55,660 nt of DNA, from positions 1 through 55,660 of the forward strand of contig NZ_NRRN01000019.1 in assembly GCF_016583625.1 (NCBI RefSeq), in the 5' to 3' direction. The translations under genes and the position numbers were made by a program. The stretch's first letter is position 1. The number at the start of each line of letters is the position of its first letter. Below, piece after piece: positions 1 to 8,759 of this stretch. The notes beneath the pieces were generated by a model that was given only the letters and a program-made list of their open reading frames with translations, did not search any database and had not been told where the DNA came from. The DNA is from Halorhodospira abdelmalekii. GTDB taxonomy: Bacteria > Pseudomonadota > Gammaproteobacteria > Nitrococcales > Halorhodospiraceae.

Positions 1-1
1 G

Positions 2-187
2 CGCCTCGGCGAGCCCGCTACCGAGCGCGGCATGTACGCCGTCAGCGTCGATGAGCTGCATCAGCTCGCGCGCGAGCACGGCGCTTACGTCGAGCACGTC
101 GGGCGCAGCAGCGATGCGCTGGGTAGGGCCGAGGTGTCGTGGGCGGAGGTGGCGATTAGAGCGCCGACCGGTGATTGTTCGGTATAG
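2..187 (+). pseudogene. 3' end of a gene entering from the left, possibly truncated methyltransferase-like protein
   Basis: An open frame enters from the left edge and stops with TAG at 185-187, giving about 61 residues containing ERGMYAVSVDELHQLAREHG and EVSWAEVAI. From memory this resembles the end of the N-terminal half of a family that joins a class I SAM methyltransferase region to a C-terminal HNH nuclease; no catalytic motif is visible here. The last residues (RAPTGDCSV) look like an abnormal tail. An HNH fragment of the right kind lies at 2108-2398, so this may be the left part of a gene split by the two genes in between. The family assignment is weak; the truncation is inferred. Confidence 0.35.
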
Positions 188-198
188 AGGTTTAATGC

Positions 199-897
199 GT
201 GGAAGAATTCGCAAGCGTGCAACTCAAGCCCGAGACCTTGGAGCGTCTTGGGCGCCCAGATCGTCTGTACCCGGTGCCTGCTGAAGGGCTGAAGCGAATC
301 GCACAGCACGATGAGCTGTTCGCTCATCTGATGCTCCACGGCCTTCAACTTGCGTCACGGTCAGGGGTTGCAGACTGGCTCGCCAACGAGGCCGCTATGG
401 AGAAGCTTCTCGATTTGCTAACGCCGCCAGACGAGAGAAAGACGCTGAGCGGGGAGGGCGAGGAGTGGTTCCTTGAGTGTGGGCCGATTGACCTAAAGCA
501 TGCTGAGCTGGTTTCAATCCAGCGCGACACGCAGTTGCTTGCCGCCATCACGGACAGCGGCAAAGGTTACTTGCGCGCGGCTGCCTACCGTCCTTTGGAT
601 GCCAAGAGCATTCGCTACCTACTAGGCTTAGCGCGCAAGCCGCATCCAGTCCATGGTGTTTCTATGGGGCGCAGCCCTTGGGAATACGCCCTGGACGCGA
701 GCCATGGTATGGGCAACTTCTATGCTTGCGACCGCGGAGAAGCTTATCTCTCATATTGGGCACGTGGCTTGGGAAACTCTAATGATGGGTCGATCATCCC
801 GGAGTGGGGTGCGCAAATCGGCCTGCCTGCACGACCGGCCGCGAGAGTGCTGATGGAGCTTGGTATCTATCACATGTTTTCCGAGGTGTCTTCTTAA
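199..897 (+). CDS. hypothetical protein (232 aa)
   Basis: Starts at GTG 199, with GAGG at 187-190 as a plausible ribosome binding site that overlaps the stop of the upstream fragment. The product is soluble and acidic with no signal peptide or membrane segment. I do not recognise the family. The C-terminal third is rich in aromatic and glycine residues (GRSPWEYALDASHGMGNFYA). It converges on the ADP-ribosylglycohydrolase gene with only 40 bases between the stops, and both lie between two apparent parts of a broken gene, so they probably arrived together. A functional link with the hydrolase is speculation. Confidence 0.6.
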   Translation: MEEFASVQLKPETLERLGRPDRLYPVPAEGLKRIAQHDELFAHLMLHGLQLASRSGVADWLANEAAMEKLLDLLTPPDERKTLSGEGEEWFLECGPIDLKHAELVSIQRDTQLLAAITDSGKGYLRAAAYRPLDAKSIRYLLGLARKPHPVHGVSMGRSPWEYALDASHGMGNFYACDRGEAYLSYWARGLGNSNDGSIIPEWGAQIGLPARPAARVLMELGIYHMFSEVSS

Positions 898-937
898 GTC
901 AGCTACTCTGTGGCGTTCTAGCTTCCGGATCCTAGTC

Positions 938-2095
<1,158 letters not shown>

Positions 2096-2107
2096 TTATC
2101 GATCAAC

Positions 2108-2398
2108 TTGTTTTGGTTCAGGAAAAAGGGGATATCAAGTTTGGCCCAGCTGCAGAGTCAGGGTGTTGCGCTGCGCTGTGTCTGGAGTGATCGCCCGCTG
2201 CGTCCCGGGAATGCCGACATTGACCATTGCTTCCCGTGGTCGGCGTGGTCCTGTGATGATCTGTGGAACTTGCTGCCGAGCCATCATAAAATCAATCGAC
2301 AAAAGAGCGACCGCTTACCGACAGCGGACATGCTGGAACTCGCGCGCGAGCCGATCCAAGAGTGGTGGAGTCTCGCCTATCAGCAGGGTGAAACCTAG
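2108..2398 (+). pseudogene. C-terminal HNH-endonuclease fragment
   Basis: A 96-residue open frame beginning only at a TTG, with an in-frame stop at 2072. It contains an HNH-like core: C-W-S-D-R-PLRPGNADIDHCFPW, then DLWNLLPSHHKINRQKSDRLP, ending in a helical tail EPIQEWWSLAYQ. The DIDHCFP and N-LLPSHHKIN elements match HNH nucleases of defence and mobile loci. It lacks the N-terminal part such proteins normally have and has no good start, so it is read as the 3' end of a broken gene. The missing part may be the fragment at 2-187, about 1.9 kb upstream. Confidence 0.55.
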
Positions 2399-2709
2399 GT
2401 AATGCACCCAGGATCCTTGGACAGTCGACGATTAGCTGGTTCCGGCCTCTGCCTGTGGGTACGCTCTGTCCAACAAGGGAAGGAGCTTTGGATCGCACCC
2501 AGGGGGTGCTGATCGCCGGCGGCGTGGCGGTCTACGATTCGGCCGTGTGGTTGCAAAGCAGCGCCGGCTTGGCTGACGTGACTGCGATCTTTGTCGCTGC
2601 CGTCCTCAGTGTCTTTCGACAAGCCACAGCCCGCAACCCCAGCCTTGGTGCCGGGGATAACGGGCTGGTGCGTGTAGCTTGATCCGATTCCCGGGGCGTT
2701 CTGAGCCGG
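2399..2709. other. about 310 bases without a recognisable gene
   Basis: Open frames exist on both strands (for example 2455-2682 plus), but none has recognisable protein features, a convincing start or a coding partner. I see no tRNA, no long repeat and no strong terminator. Confidence 0.4.
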
Positions 2710-3693
2710 TCAGAAGCGGCTATCGACAGGGCGTCCCTTCGAGGCATCCAGCCCGACGATCTGGTCCGGGTGGATCGTGGCCGAATCCTCCGGCGATGGC
2801 TTCCCTTCGCGTACGCGCCGCGTCTTGAGGCTCTCGACCTGTTGCAAAGGTGGGGCACCCTCCAGGGCGGCGTGGTCGGCGTCGTTGAGTTCGAACCAGG
2901 GTAGCCCGGCCATGCTGTAGAGTTCGGCGGAGGGCGGCTCTTGGGGCGTAGCGTAGCCGGTTACTTGCCGGAAGTGACGGCTGTTCAGAATATGGACGAA
3001 GCATCGGCTTGTCGTGGCCTGCTCCCAGCATGCGAGTCCGAAGGGATCCTCATGGATGCGCTGGCGCATCAGTCCGCCCGCGGCCAGTCCCATATCGGGC
3101 GACATCGCTGTCGGTGCCGAGCATACCCCCTCCCAAAACTGGTTCCGCTGTCCGAAGAAGTGCTCGAAGTAAGCGGCCTTCATGGGGTAGGCGAGGATCT
3201 GGATGCCGCCGTGAGCGGCCTCGCCGGTGAGTTGCTCCTCCACGGTCTCGTCTTGACCGAGCGGCGTGGCTACAAACTGACGAATCCGGCCGTGGCCGAC
3301 GTTGTACCCGTCTAGCCAGGGCTGCTCGGGGACCACTAGGTAGTCCTGCGGCTCGCCTGTGAGGGTCTCCGTCCAGGTCTCGCCGCTAACCGCGTTGATC
3401 TTGCCCGTGGCGACCTTGACGGCGAAGGGGTAGTCGCCCTTGAACGAGATCCACATCCCTTCGGCTTGGTGCATGGGCAGGAAGACGCCGCCGCGTCGCG
3501 CCCAGGGAGCGGGCAGCTCAGCGGCGTAATCATCGACATGGAAGAGCGGGAACCGACCGAGTCCGGGCGGTAAAGGGTAGTCACGTTGGTCGTCGGGGAT
3601 GCGCAGGGTGCGTTGAAAGTTGATTGTCAGGTGGGCTTCCGAATGGATCTCCGGAAACCGGAACACCAGTTCGTTATCGCTCAGCTCGATCAT
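2710..3693 (-). CDS. conserved hypothetical protein (327 aa) paired with an XRE regulator
   Basis: Begins MIELSDNELVFRFPE. A soluble protein with many aromatic residues (LPAPWARRGGVFLPMHQAEGM, DYLVVPEQPWLDGY, NSRHFRQVTGY) and no signal peptide or membrane span. It follows the XRE regulator gene by 23 bases on the same strand, so the two are probably co-transcribed and controlled by the palindrome at 4075-4092. I recall similar regulator-partner pairs in other proteobacteria but know no function for the partner. A regulator with an effector, or an atypical toxin-antitoxin pair, are both possible; neither is shown. Confidence 0.7.
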   Translation of the reverse strand: MIELSDNELVFRFPEIHSEAHLTINFQRTLRIPDDQRDYPLPPGLGRFPLFHVDDYAAELPAPWARRGGVFLPMHQAEGMWISFKGDYPFAVKVATGKINAVSGETWTETLTGEPQDYLVVPEQPWLDGYNVGHGRIRQFVATPLGQDETVEEQLTGEAAHGGIQILAYPMKAAYFEHFFGQRNQFWEGVCSAPTAMSPDMGLAAGGLMRQRIHEDPFGLACWEQATTSRCFVHILNSRHFRQVTGYATPQEPPSAELYSMAGLPWFELNDADHAALEGAPPLQQVESLKTRRVREGKPSPEDSATIHPDQIVGLDASKGRPVDSRF

Positions 3694-3716
3694 GGTGCTG
3701 TCCCCCCTTGCTGGGC

Positions 3717-4067
3717 CTACCAGTCGCCGTCCCGGACCTCCCGGACGACCCGAAGAATGGCGTGATCCGGCAAATCCTTGAGGCTGCGCAGCAGCTCGGC
3801 GAAGAGCTCCGGGCGCTTACGGATGATCGCCTGGAGCTCGGCACTAACCTTGCCCGCCAAGGCCAGGAGCATGTCGGGGTCCTGGTCGAGCTCGTGTGCC
3901 AACGCCCGGATCGTGGCCTCGGACGGCGGGGCCGTCACGCCGCGTTCCACCTTGCTCAGATAGGCCGGCTCGACCCCGACCCGCTGCGCAAGTTGCCGAA
4001 CGCTGAAGCGCGGATCCGACGCCAGGAGCCGCTCGCGCTCACTGCGAAGGTATTTGCCAAATTCCAT
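3717..4067 (-). CDS. XRE-family helix-turn-helix transcriptional regulator
   Basis: A 116-aa protein starting MEFGKYLRSERER. The N-terminal 65 residues form a typical XRE/Cro HTH: FSVRQLAQRVGVEPAYLSKVERGVTAPPSEATIRALA. The C-terminal half is helical and acidic. An upstream extension of the frame to 4178 exists, but the HTH begins at 4067, and the palindrome at 4075-4092 would fall inside the longer frame. There is no clear ribosome binding site before 4067. It is the first gene of a two-gene unit with the 327-aa protein and probably represses its own promoter. Confidence 0.8.
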   Translation of the reverse strand: MEFGKYLRSERERLLASDPRFSVRQLAQRVGVEPAYLSKVERGVTAPPSEATIRALAHELDQDPDMLLALAGKVSAELQAIIRKRPELFAELLRSLKDLPDHAILRVVREVRDGDW

Positions 4068-4074
4068 GGGTACT

Positions 4075-4092
4075 GTGTACCACATGGTACAC
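4075..4092. promoter_or_regulatory. palindromic operator for the XRE regulator
   Basis: A perfect inverted repeat with 7-base arms GTGTACC and GGTACAC and a 4-base centre ACAT. It ends 7 bases upstream of the start codon of the XRE gene. Size and position suit an autoregulatory operator. The binding protein is inferred. Confidence 0.6.
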
Positions 4093-4143
4093 ATTAGGTA
4101 AACCCACCCCAGGGGCAATCGATAAGGGAGGTTTTGATTGCTC

Positions 4144-4431
4144 TTAGACGGCTTCCTCGTCCTCAATCTCCAGTTCAAGGTGGAAATGAGCCGGCCCCGT
4201 CAGGTTGACCAGCGCGTCGAGACTGAACTTGTTAATGCGGCCGTTCAGAAGGTCGTTGAGGCGAGGTTGGGTGATGCCCAGCCGTTCAGCCGCATCTTTC
4301 TGAGTGATGTCCCACTCCCTAACACGGCCGGCGATCTTCGCCATGAGTTCGGAGCGCAGACGCATGTTTAGCGCCTCCTCGGGGGTATCCTCGATGGCGT
4401 CCCACACGCTGTCGTAATACTCAATGGCCAT
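4144..4431 (-). CDS. HigA-like antitoxin (XRE/HTH_37 type)
   Basis: A 95-aa protein with an HTH at about residues 40-80: KDAAERLGITQPRLNDLLNGRINKFSLDALVNL. It lies 26 bases downstream of the HigB-like toxin gene on the same strand, the toxin-first order typical of higBA loci. The acidic C-terminal tail (ELEIEDEEAV) is common in antitoxins of this group. It probably neutralises the toxin and represses the shared promoter through the inverted repeat at 4807-4824. Confidence 0.82.
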   Translation of the reverse strand: MAIEYYDSVWDAIEDTPEEALNMRLRSELMAKIAGRVREWDITQKDAAERLGITQPRLNDLLNGRINKFSLDALVNLTGPAHFHLELEIEDEEAV

Positions 4432-4457
4432 GTTGTCACCTCGGTTGGTGGCTGGGG

Positions 4458-4781
4458 TCAGGGCAGTTCCTTGAAGCGCTGCTTGCCCAAGTCGATGTCT
4501 TTCTTGGCGGTCTTCTGGGTTTTCTTCTGGAAGCAGTGGAGCACGAACACCGCATCGCCCCGGTTGGCGACGTAGAAGACCCGGAAGGCCCCATTGTCTT
4601 CCCGAATGCGGACCTCCATGACACCAGGGCCAACGCTAGGCATAGGGCGGAAGTCGTCTGGTTGTCCTCCAGCCTGAACCTTGTCGATCTGAAATCCTGC
4701 CTCTCGCTTGGCTTCCAAGGGGAAGTCGCGCAGCCGGTCCAACGAGTCTCCGATGAATGCGACGGGTTTCTTGCACGCCAC
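4458..4781 (-). CDS. HigB-like toxin (RelE superfamily, Gp49-like/DUF891)
   Basis: A 107-aa basic protein. Family features visible are an N-terminal helix pair (FIGDSLDRLRDFPLEAKREAG), VMEVRIREDNGAFRVFYVA, and the signature VLHCFQKKTQKTAKKDI near the C terminus. Proteins of this family cleave mRNA on the ribosome and are held inactive by the partner encoded next to them. Start ATG at 4781. First gene of the operon, followed by the antitoxin. It appears intact. Confidence 0.85.
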   Translation of the reverse strand: MACKKPVAFIGDSLDRLRDFPLEAKREAGFQIDKVQAGGQPDDFRPMPSVGPGVMEVRIREDNGAFRVFYVANRGDAVFVLHCFQKKTQKTAKKDIDLGKQRFKELP

Positions 4782-4806
4782 GCTGCCCCCTTGGCCTCTA
4801 TGATTC

Positions 4807-4824
4807 TATATCAATACCGATATA
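4807..4824. promoter_or_regulatory. inverted repeat upstream of the HigBA-like operon
   Basis: TATATC and GATATA separated by six bases, starting 25 bases upstream of the toxin start codon in an AT-rich stretch that could hold the promoter. A likely operator for the antitoxin. The binding is inferred. Confidence 0.5.
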
Positions 4825-4862
4825 ATCGGCGCATCAGCCGGATGGGTCAAGCCCGGCGCGCG

Positions 4863-5100
4863 CTTAGAACGGCGTCACCCCAGCCTCGCGCAGAAAAGCA
4901 AGTCGGCGCATGTTGTAAGCCGCAGCAGCGAACGGCGGCTGTATAAGCTTTGCCCGTGCCCGAGCGATACAGCGCACACTGATGTCGTAGCACTGCGGCA
5001 GGGTCGCAAAGACTTGCTCGCCGGGAAAGCACTCGAGTCGCCTACGTCGCTGAGTCGGTGCTCCCGCACTGGTCGCCCACGGTGCGCCGTGGCCCAGCAA
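4863..5100 (-). pseudogene. transposase C-terminal remnant
   Basis: The minus-strand frame ends AAAAYNMRRLAFLREAGVTPF, then a stop. AYNMRRL is a pattern found near the C terminus of DDE transposases of IS5-like families. Nothing upstream gives a complete transposase. The last 57 bases (4863-4919) recur in the same orientation at about 54608-54664 with roughly 80% identity, so two copies of the same IS end flank the element. Confidence 0.5.
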
Positions 5101-5115
5101 TGCTCATCATCCAAT

Positions 5116-6024
5116 CTAGGAGTGGGGTCGACTTTCGGGGCGATCCGGCAAGCCTCGGAGGAAGATCGCCTCGTGGCGATGGTTGGCGTAGGCTTCAAAC
5201 ACGAATTCGTTCCAGTAATCGTGGGATGGCCCCCATTTCATGTGGTGTTCGTAGGCGGCGATGCGCTTCTCAGGTGTCTCTTGCGGTAGCGTTCGGTCAA
5301 AGTAGGCCTGCCATTCGTGTTCAGCCGGTTCGATCAGAACGTAGGGAGTCGTAAGGACAATATGCTCAGCCTCGCCGGCGAACAAGGACGGCAGTATCCG
5401 CACGTACCAGAGTTCGCCCTGCCTTCCGTCATAGCCCGACGGACAGGTGACCCTGTAAGTCCGATCGGTTATCAGCTCGCGCAAGACGATGGCGCCGTTG
5501 CTGAACCCCTCGTGGGCATACACCCCCATCCGGGAGTCTTGCATGGTGCTGATCACATGGAGTAGCTCCTTGTGCATGCCAAAGGTCTTTCCGATCGCGA
5601 TGGTCGTGGTTCCGGGTGTCTCGCGGGCTAGGCCGACACCAGCGTCGAAGAACGCCCAAGACGTGAAGAATGAGGTGGTGAGCGGACTCATCGGTGGACC
5701 CCCCGGCATGTATTGCTCCTCGGCCATACCGATCAGCCGGGCCAAACGGTTCATCTCAGGCAGCATGGTGAGCTGTTCAACCATCACCGAGGTCTGATTC
5801 TGCGCGTAAACGTAGAGCGCGTGAGTGGGATCAAGATCGACAAGTTCCTCACGACTGGCGACGGTTTCCTGCAGGGCTTCTGCGTTCTTCTTGCCTTCGA
5901 TGACAGCGCTCAGGTCGACGACCTTCGCCCCGATTTGGCGTCGCATCTTCTTGATGATCTTGTCAGCTATGGGTTGACGCACGGTGCTCTTGCTAGAGGT
6001 CGACTTGTTGGTCTTTCTGGGCAT
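5116..6024 (-). CDS. conserved hypothetical protein (302 aa)
   Basis: Start chosen at ATG 6024 (MPRKTNKSTSSKS), which follows a GGAG ribosome binding site; the frame stays open upstream but that part is arginine-rich and unlike coding sequence. The body contains LYVYAQNQTSVMVEQLTMLP, EEQYMPGGPPMSPLTTSFF and GKTFGMHKELLHVI. I recall a widespread family with this pattern, ending ESRPHS, in proteobacterial mobile regions, but no function is known to me. No signal peptide, membrane segment or known catalytic motif. The lysine/serine-rich N terminus may be disordered. Confidence 0.72.
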   Translation of the reverse strand: MPRKTNKSTSSKSTVRQPIADKIIKKMRRQIGAKVVDLSAVIEGKKNAEALQETVASREELVDLDPTHALYVYAQNQTSVMVEQLTMLPEMNRLARLIGMAEEQYMPGGPPMSPLTTSFFTSWAFFDAGVGLARETPGTTTIAIGKTFGMHKELLHVISTMQDSRMGVYAHEGFSNGAIVLRELITDRTYRVTCPSGYDGRQGELWYVRILPSLFAGEAEHIVLTTPYVLIEPAEHEWQAYFDRTLPQETPEKRIAAYEHHMKWGPSHDYWNEFVFEAYANHRHEAIFLRGLPDRPESRPHS

Positions 6025-6179
6025 GTGCCGCTCCTGGAGGTTGCGTCTTGGTGTCTGAAGTTCTCGGCTTCGCCCTAGCCTGCGACTGTGCACTCGCATG
6101 CGAACAGGTTGAGATCTCGGCAATCTTGGGCGCTTCGTGTCACTTGGAGTGATGGTGCGGGGGGACGCCGCGATGTAGG

Positions 6180-6330
6180 CCGATCGCGCGCGCAGACCTC
6201 GCATGAAAGTGCATCCGCGCTGCGGTTAGCCTCGCTCATCGTGGTGTACAGCATGAGTCGGGGATGATCAGCGTGCCCGATGCCCAAAGCGAGGTCTAGC
6301 TCATGGGCGAGGATTGTGCGCAACACCTGC
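6180..6330 (-). pseudogene. remnant of a matrixin-like zinc metalloprotease
   Basis: The minus strand reads VLRTILAHELDLALGIGHADHP. This is clearly derived from the matrixin zinc site HExxHxxGxxH, but the glycine before the second histidine has become D and that histidine L. No N-terminal region remains and the frame runs into unrelated sequence. Inactive relic. The rest of 6025-6380 shows no gene. Confidence 0.5.
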
Positions 6331-6380
6331 TGATCCTGAAAGGGTCAGCTGAGACGGAGTCGTCGCTGAGCGAGGTGGGA

Positions 6381-7184
6381 TCACAGCGTCACGCCCGCCG
6401 CTGAGCGGCGGCGCCGATAACTGTCCCAGGTGAAGCGCAGTGCGGTACCGCCCTCAAGCAACCGATCAATAATACGCTCACCGAGCGAGTGCGCGAGTGC
6501 GTTGTAGTCGAGATTCGAGATGACGACGGTTGGGCGCATATCCGCGTAGCGGCGATTGAAGACCTCGAAAAGCACCATGCGCTCATGTTCGGATCCGGTC
6601 TGGACGCCGACTTCGTCGAGTACTAGGAGGGGGACCCCCGCGAGCCAATCAAAGACCTCGCTCTCGCTCTGCTCGCTGTTGCGGTCGTAGGTGCGCCGCA
6701 CTTGACGGACTGCTCCCGAGACGCTGGTGTAAAAAGCTTGGTGCGCATGTCGAAGCACAATCTCGCGGACGATTGCGCACGCCAGGTGTGTCTTACCGGT
6801 GCCGACCTCACCCGAGAGGATCAAGCTCGTACCGGTCTTCAGACGCTCCGGAAACGTCTCGGCGTAGCGGCGGCAGCAGTCGCGCACCCAGCCGGCCTGT
6901 TCTGTAACGGGGTCGAACGTATCGAATCCGGCCGCATGGTAGCGCGGCGGCACCCCAGCGTGCCGGAGCATCTTTTGGATCCGCTGCGCTCGTTGTCGGG
7001 CGAAGTCCTTGCGCCGCTGACGTTCGTTGTCGGCCCCGAGGCAGTGCGGGCAGTAGCCCCCTACCCATTGCCCTCCAACGAGCGCGTATACGGCTGTATA
7101 GGGACCGTGCGTCGGACAGTGCGCTTGTTGTTCGAAGTAGCGCTCGTAGCTGGGAGAATTGAGCGCTTCGCCGATCCGCTGCAT
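6381..7184 (-). CDS. DnaC/IstB-like AAA+ ATPase (replication helicase loader type)
   Basis: A 267-aa protein. An N-terminal region with a possible zinc site (C-P-T-H-G..., YCPHCLG, residues 20-50) precedes the AAA+ core. Walker A is GEVGTGKTHL near residue 125, Walker B is LLVLDEVG near 190, and an arginine-rich sensor end follows (YRRRRS). The DnaC family loads replicative helicase. Start ATG at 7184 with AGGAGG in front. It is the last gene of a minus-strand unit with the replication protein, DUF2857, ParB and ParA genes, the order seen at the left end of PFGI-1-type ICEs. Confidence 0.85.
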   Translation of the reverse strand: MQRIGEALNSPSYERYFEQQAHCPTHGPYTAVYALVGGQWVGGYCPHCLGADNERQRRKDFARQRAQRIQKMLRHAGVPPRYHAAGFDTFDPVTEQAGWVRDCCRRYAETFPERLKTGTSLILSGEVGTGKTHLACAIVREIVLRHAHQAFYTSVSGAVRQVRRTYDRNSEQSESEVFDWLAGVPLLVLDEVGVQTGSEHERMVLFEVFNRRYADMRPTVVISNLDYNALAHSLGERIIDRLLEGGTALRFTWDSYRRRRSAAGVTL

Positions 7185-7195
7185 ACTGCTGCCTC

Positions 7196-8221
7196 CTACC
7201 AGTCGGGGGAGGTGTTGAAGCCCGCCTCGCCGAAGGTACGAGCTGAGGCGATCGTCCCGCCTGGGGCTCCTGTCGGATTCGAGGTCGGCCGGATGTCTAG
7301 GGCCCCATGGAACCGGCCACGCTCGAGTGCTTCTTCCCAGCGCCGATCGCGCAGATAGTTATCAGGATCTGGGATATAGCCTGCGATCCAGCGTCGATCT
7401 TCTTGTTGGCGCTGTTCAACATCCTTGAGGATCCGATCGATATACCGGCCTAACCCATCCTGCCGGAAAACATCGTACGCCTTCTTTTTCTTCTTCCGTT
7501 TGGTCTGTGGATAGGTGGTCCAGAAGCGCTCGAACGCAAATCGGTCGCCCGTCGTCGATGATGGTGCCGGCGTCTCATCGATGCGCTCCTGAGGATCACA
7601 CACCGCTTGGTGATGAGCCTCGTGCGCGCGTTCGTCTCTCCGGAGATCAGGGGCCTCAATGTGTGTGGTGTTCTCTTCCCGGATACCGGACTCCGGAGGT
7701 GGGTCGTTCCTTGCGCTGCACAGTGGGTCGAGGTCAGGGGGCTTCCTGGGGGTGCTCCTAGGGTTGCTCGTAGGCTTTAACTCGCTGTTATATCGGCGGA
7801 TGTCAGGGTTGCTGATCGGGTTGTTGCCGGGGGTTCTGCGTTGGGGTTGTTCCGGGGTTGCTCCGGGGTTGTTCCTTGTTGAGGCACACTCGTCCGTATC
7901 CGCGAGACAGCAGCGAAAAACGAGGCCTCGATCGCTGGTACGCAGCCGCTGCACCAGTCCTTCGCGCTCGATCTCAGCGAGCAAGGCGCGGAGTTGTTGG
8001 CGAGTGCTGTAACGGATTTCTCTGCGCTGGGACCCCGCCGGCGGGGTGTACTCCAGGACCTCACGCAGTTGCTGGTAGGAGATCGTACGGCGCTGCCCAG
8101 AGAACCCCGTGGCATAATCCATGGCCGGACGGATGACCAGGACGTAGGCCAGACGCGCGGCGTGCGAGAGCCGGGAGGAACACAGCCGTTCGAGTTCGCA
8201 ATCGTTGAGTCGAATCGTCAT
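7196..8221 (-). CDS. putative ICE replication protein with DnaT-like C-terminal region
   Basis: A 341-aa protein. Start taken at ATG 8221 (MTIRLNDCELERL), overlapping the DUF2857 stop by 4 bases, which implies coupling. Residues 1-115 look like a winged-helix region (LSHAARLAYVLVIRP, ISYQQLREVL, RQQLRALLAEIEREGLVQRL). A long polar linker rich in N, P and T (about 120-235) follows. The C-terminal part (RFAFERFWTTYPQTKRKKKKKAY) is typical of phage and plasmid replication or DnaT-like proteins. It probably works with the adjacent DnaC-like ATPase. The exact family is uncertain. Confidence 0.65.
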   Translation of the reverse strand: MTIRLNDCELERLCSSRLSHAARLAYVLVIRPAMDYATGFSGQRRTISYQQLREVLEYTPPAGSQRREIRYSTRQQLRALLAEIEREGLVQRLRTSDRGLVFRCCLADTDECASTRNNPGATPEQPQRRTPGNNPISNPDIRRYNSELKPTSNPRSTPRKPPDLDPLCSARNDPPPESGIREENTTHIEAPDLRRDERAHEAHHQAVCDPQERIDETPAPSSTTGDRFAFERFWTTYPQTKRKKKKKAYDVFRQDGLGRYIDRILKDVEQRQQEDRRWIAGYIPDPDNYLRDRRWEEALERGRFHGALDIRPTSNPTGAPGGTIASARTFGEAGFNTSPDW

Positions 8222-8757
8222 GGCCCACGGTCCTCCAGGATGTCTTCGGCCTCCAGTACCAGTTGCCAGACGGCTTGTGCGGTGACTCTGCATTGGCGAG
8301 CCACCCGGAGGTAGCGCTCAGCCAGCGGAAGGTGCGCATGGCGCTTCCAGGAGGCCCATACGGCGTCGGCCTCGGTCGGCTCGAGACGCCGTGGGCGCCC
8401 CTGCTGAGAAACAACGCCCAGCTCGCGGCGGCGTTGGGCGACTTCTGAGGATTTGAGCCCGAAGAGGCCTTCCATCATGGCGCCGTGGGCTTGATGCCGC
8501 AGCAGGTCATCGATGAGTTCGTCATCTTGGGCTCGTCGCCGAGCTTTCTGGATGGCCACCGCGAGCCGATCCGGATGCACCCGGACCTCGACGAAATAAG
8601 CTGCATGGCACAGCAAGTGGAGGTACTCCCTGTATGTGAGATCCTCGATTTCGCGAATGGATCGGTCTTGCTGACGCTCAAGGGCGTATACGATTGCCTC
8701 ATGGCCGATCTTGTACTCAAGGTCGCTGGATTGTTTGGTCGGGATTGCAGAGACCAT
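8218..8757 (-). CDS. DUF2857 family protein (STY4526-like ICE protein)
   Basis: A 179-aa protein. The region DELIDDLLRHQAHGAMMEGLFGLKSSEVAQRRRELG followed by GRPRR matches DUF2857, a family found almost only in the replication/partition cluster of GI-type ICEs. Start ATG 8757 (MVSAIPTK) with GGGAGGG upstream; it overlaps the end of parB by a few bases in a longer frame starting at 8772. The function is unknown. The GLxxxEVxxRR element suggests DNA binding. Confidence 0.78.
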   Translation of the reverse strand: MVSAIPTKQSSDLEYKIGHEAIVYALERQQDRSIREIEDLTYREYLHLLCHAAYFVEVRVHPDRLAVAIQKARRRAQDDELIDDLLRHQAHGAMMEGLFGLKSSEVAQRRRELGVVSQQGRPRRLEPTEADAVWASWKRHAHLPLAERYLRVARQCRVTAQAVWQLVLEAEDILEDRGP

Positions 8758-8759
8758 GG

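Noticed and set aside
2455-2682. 75-aa plus-strand open frame as a gene
   Set aside because: No recognisable domain, no partner, and an equally long frame lies on the opposite strand.
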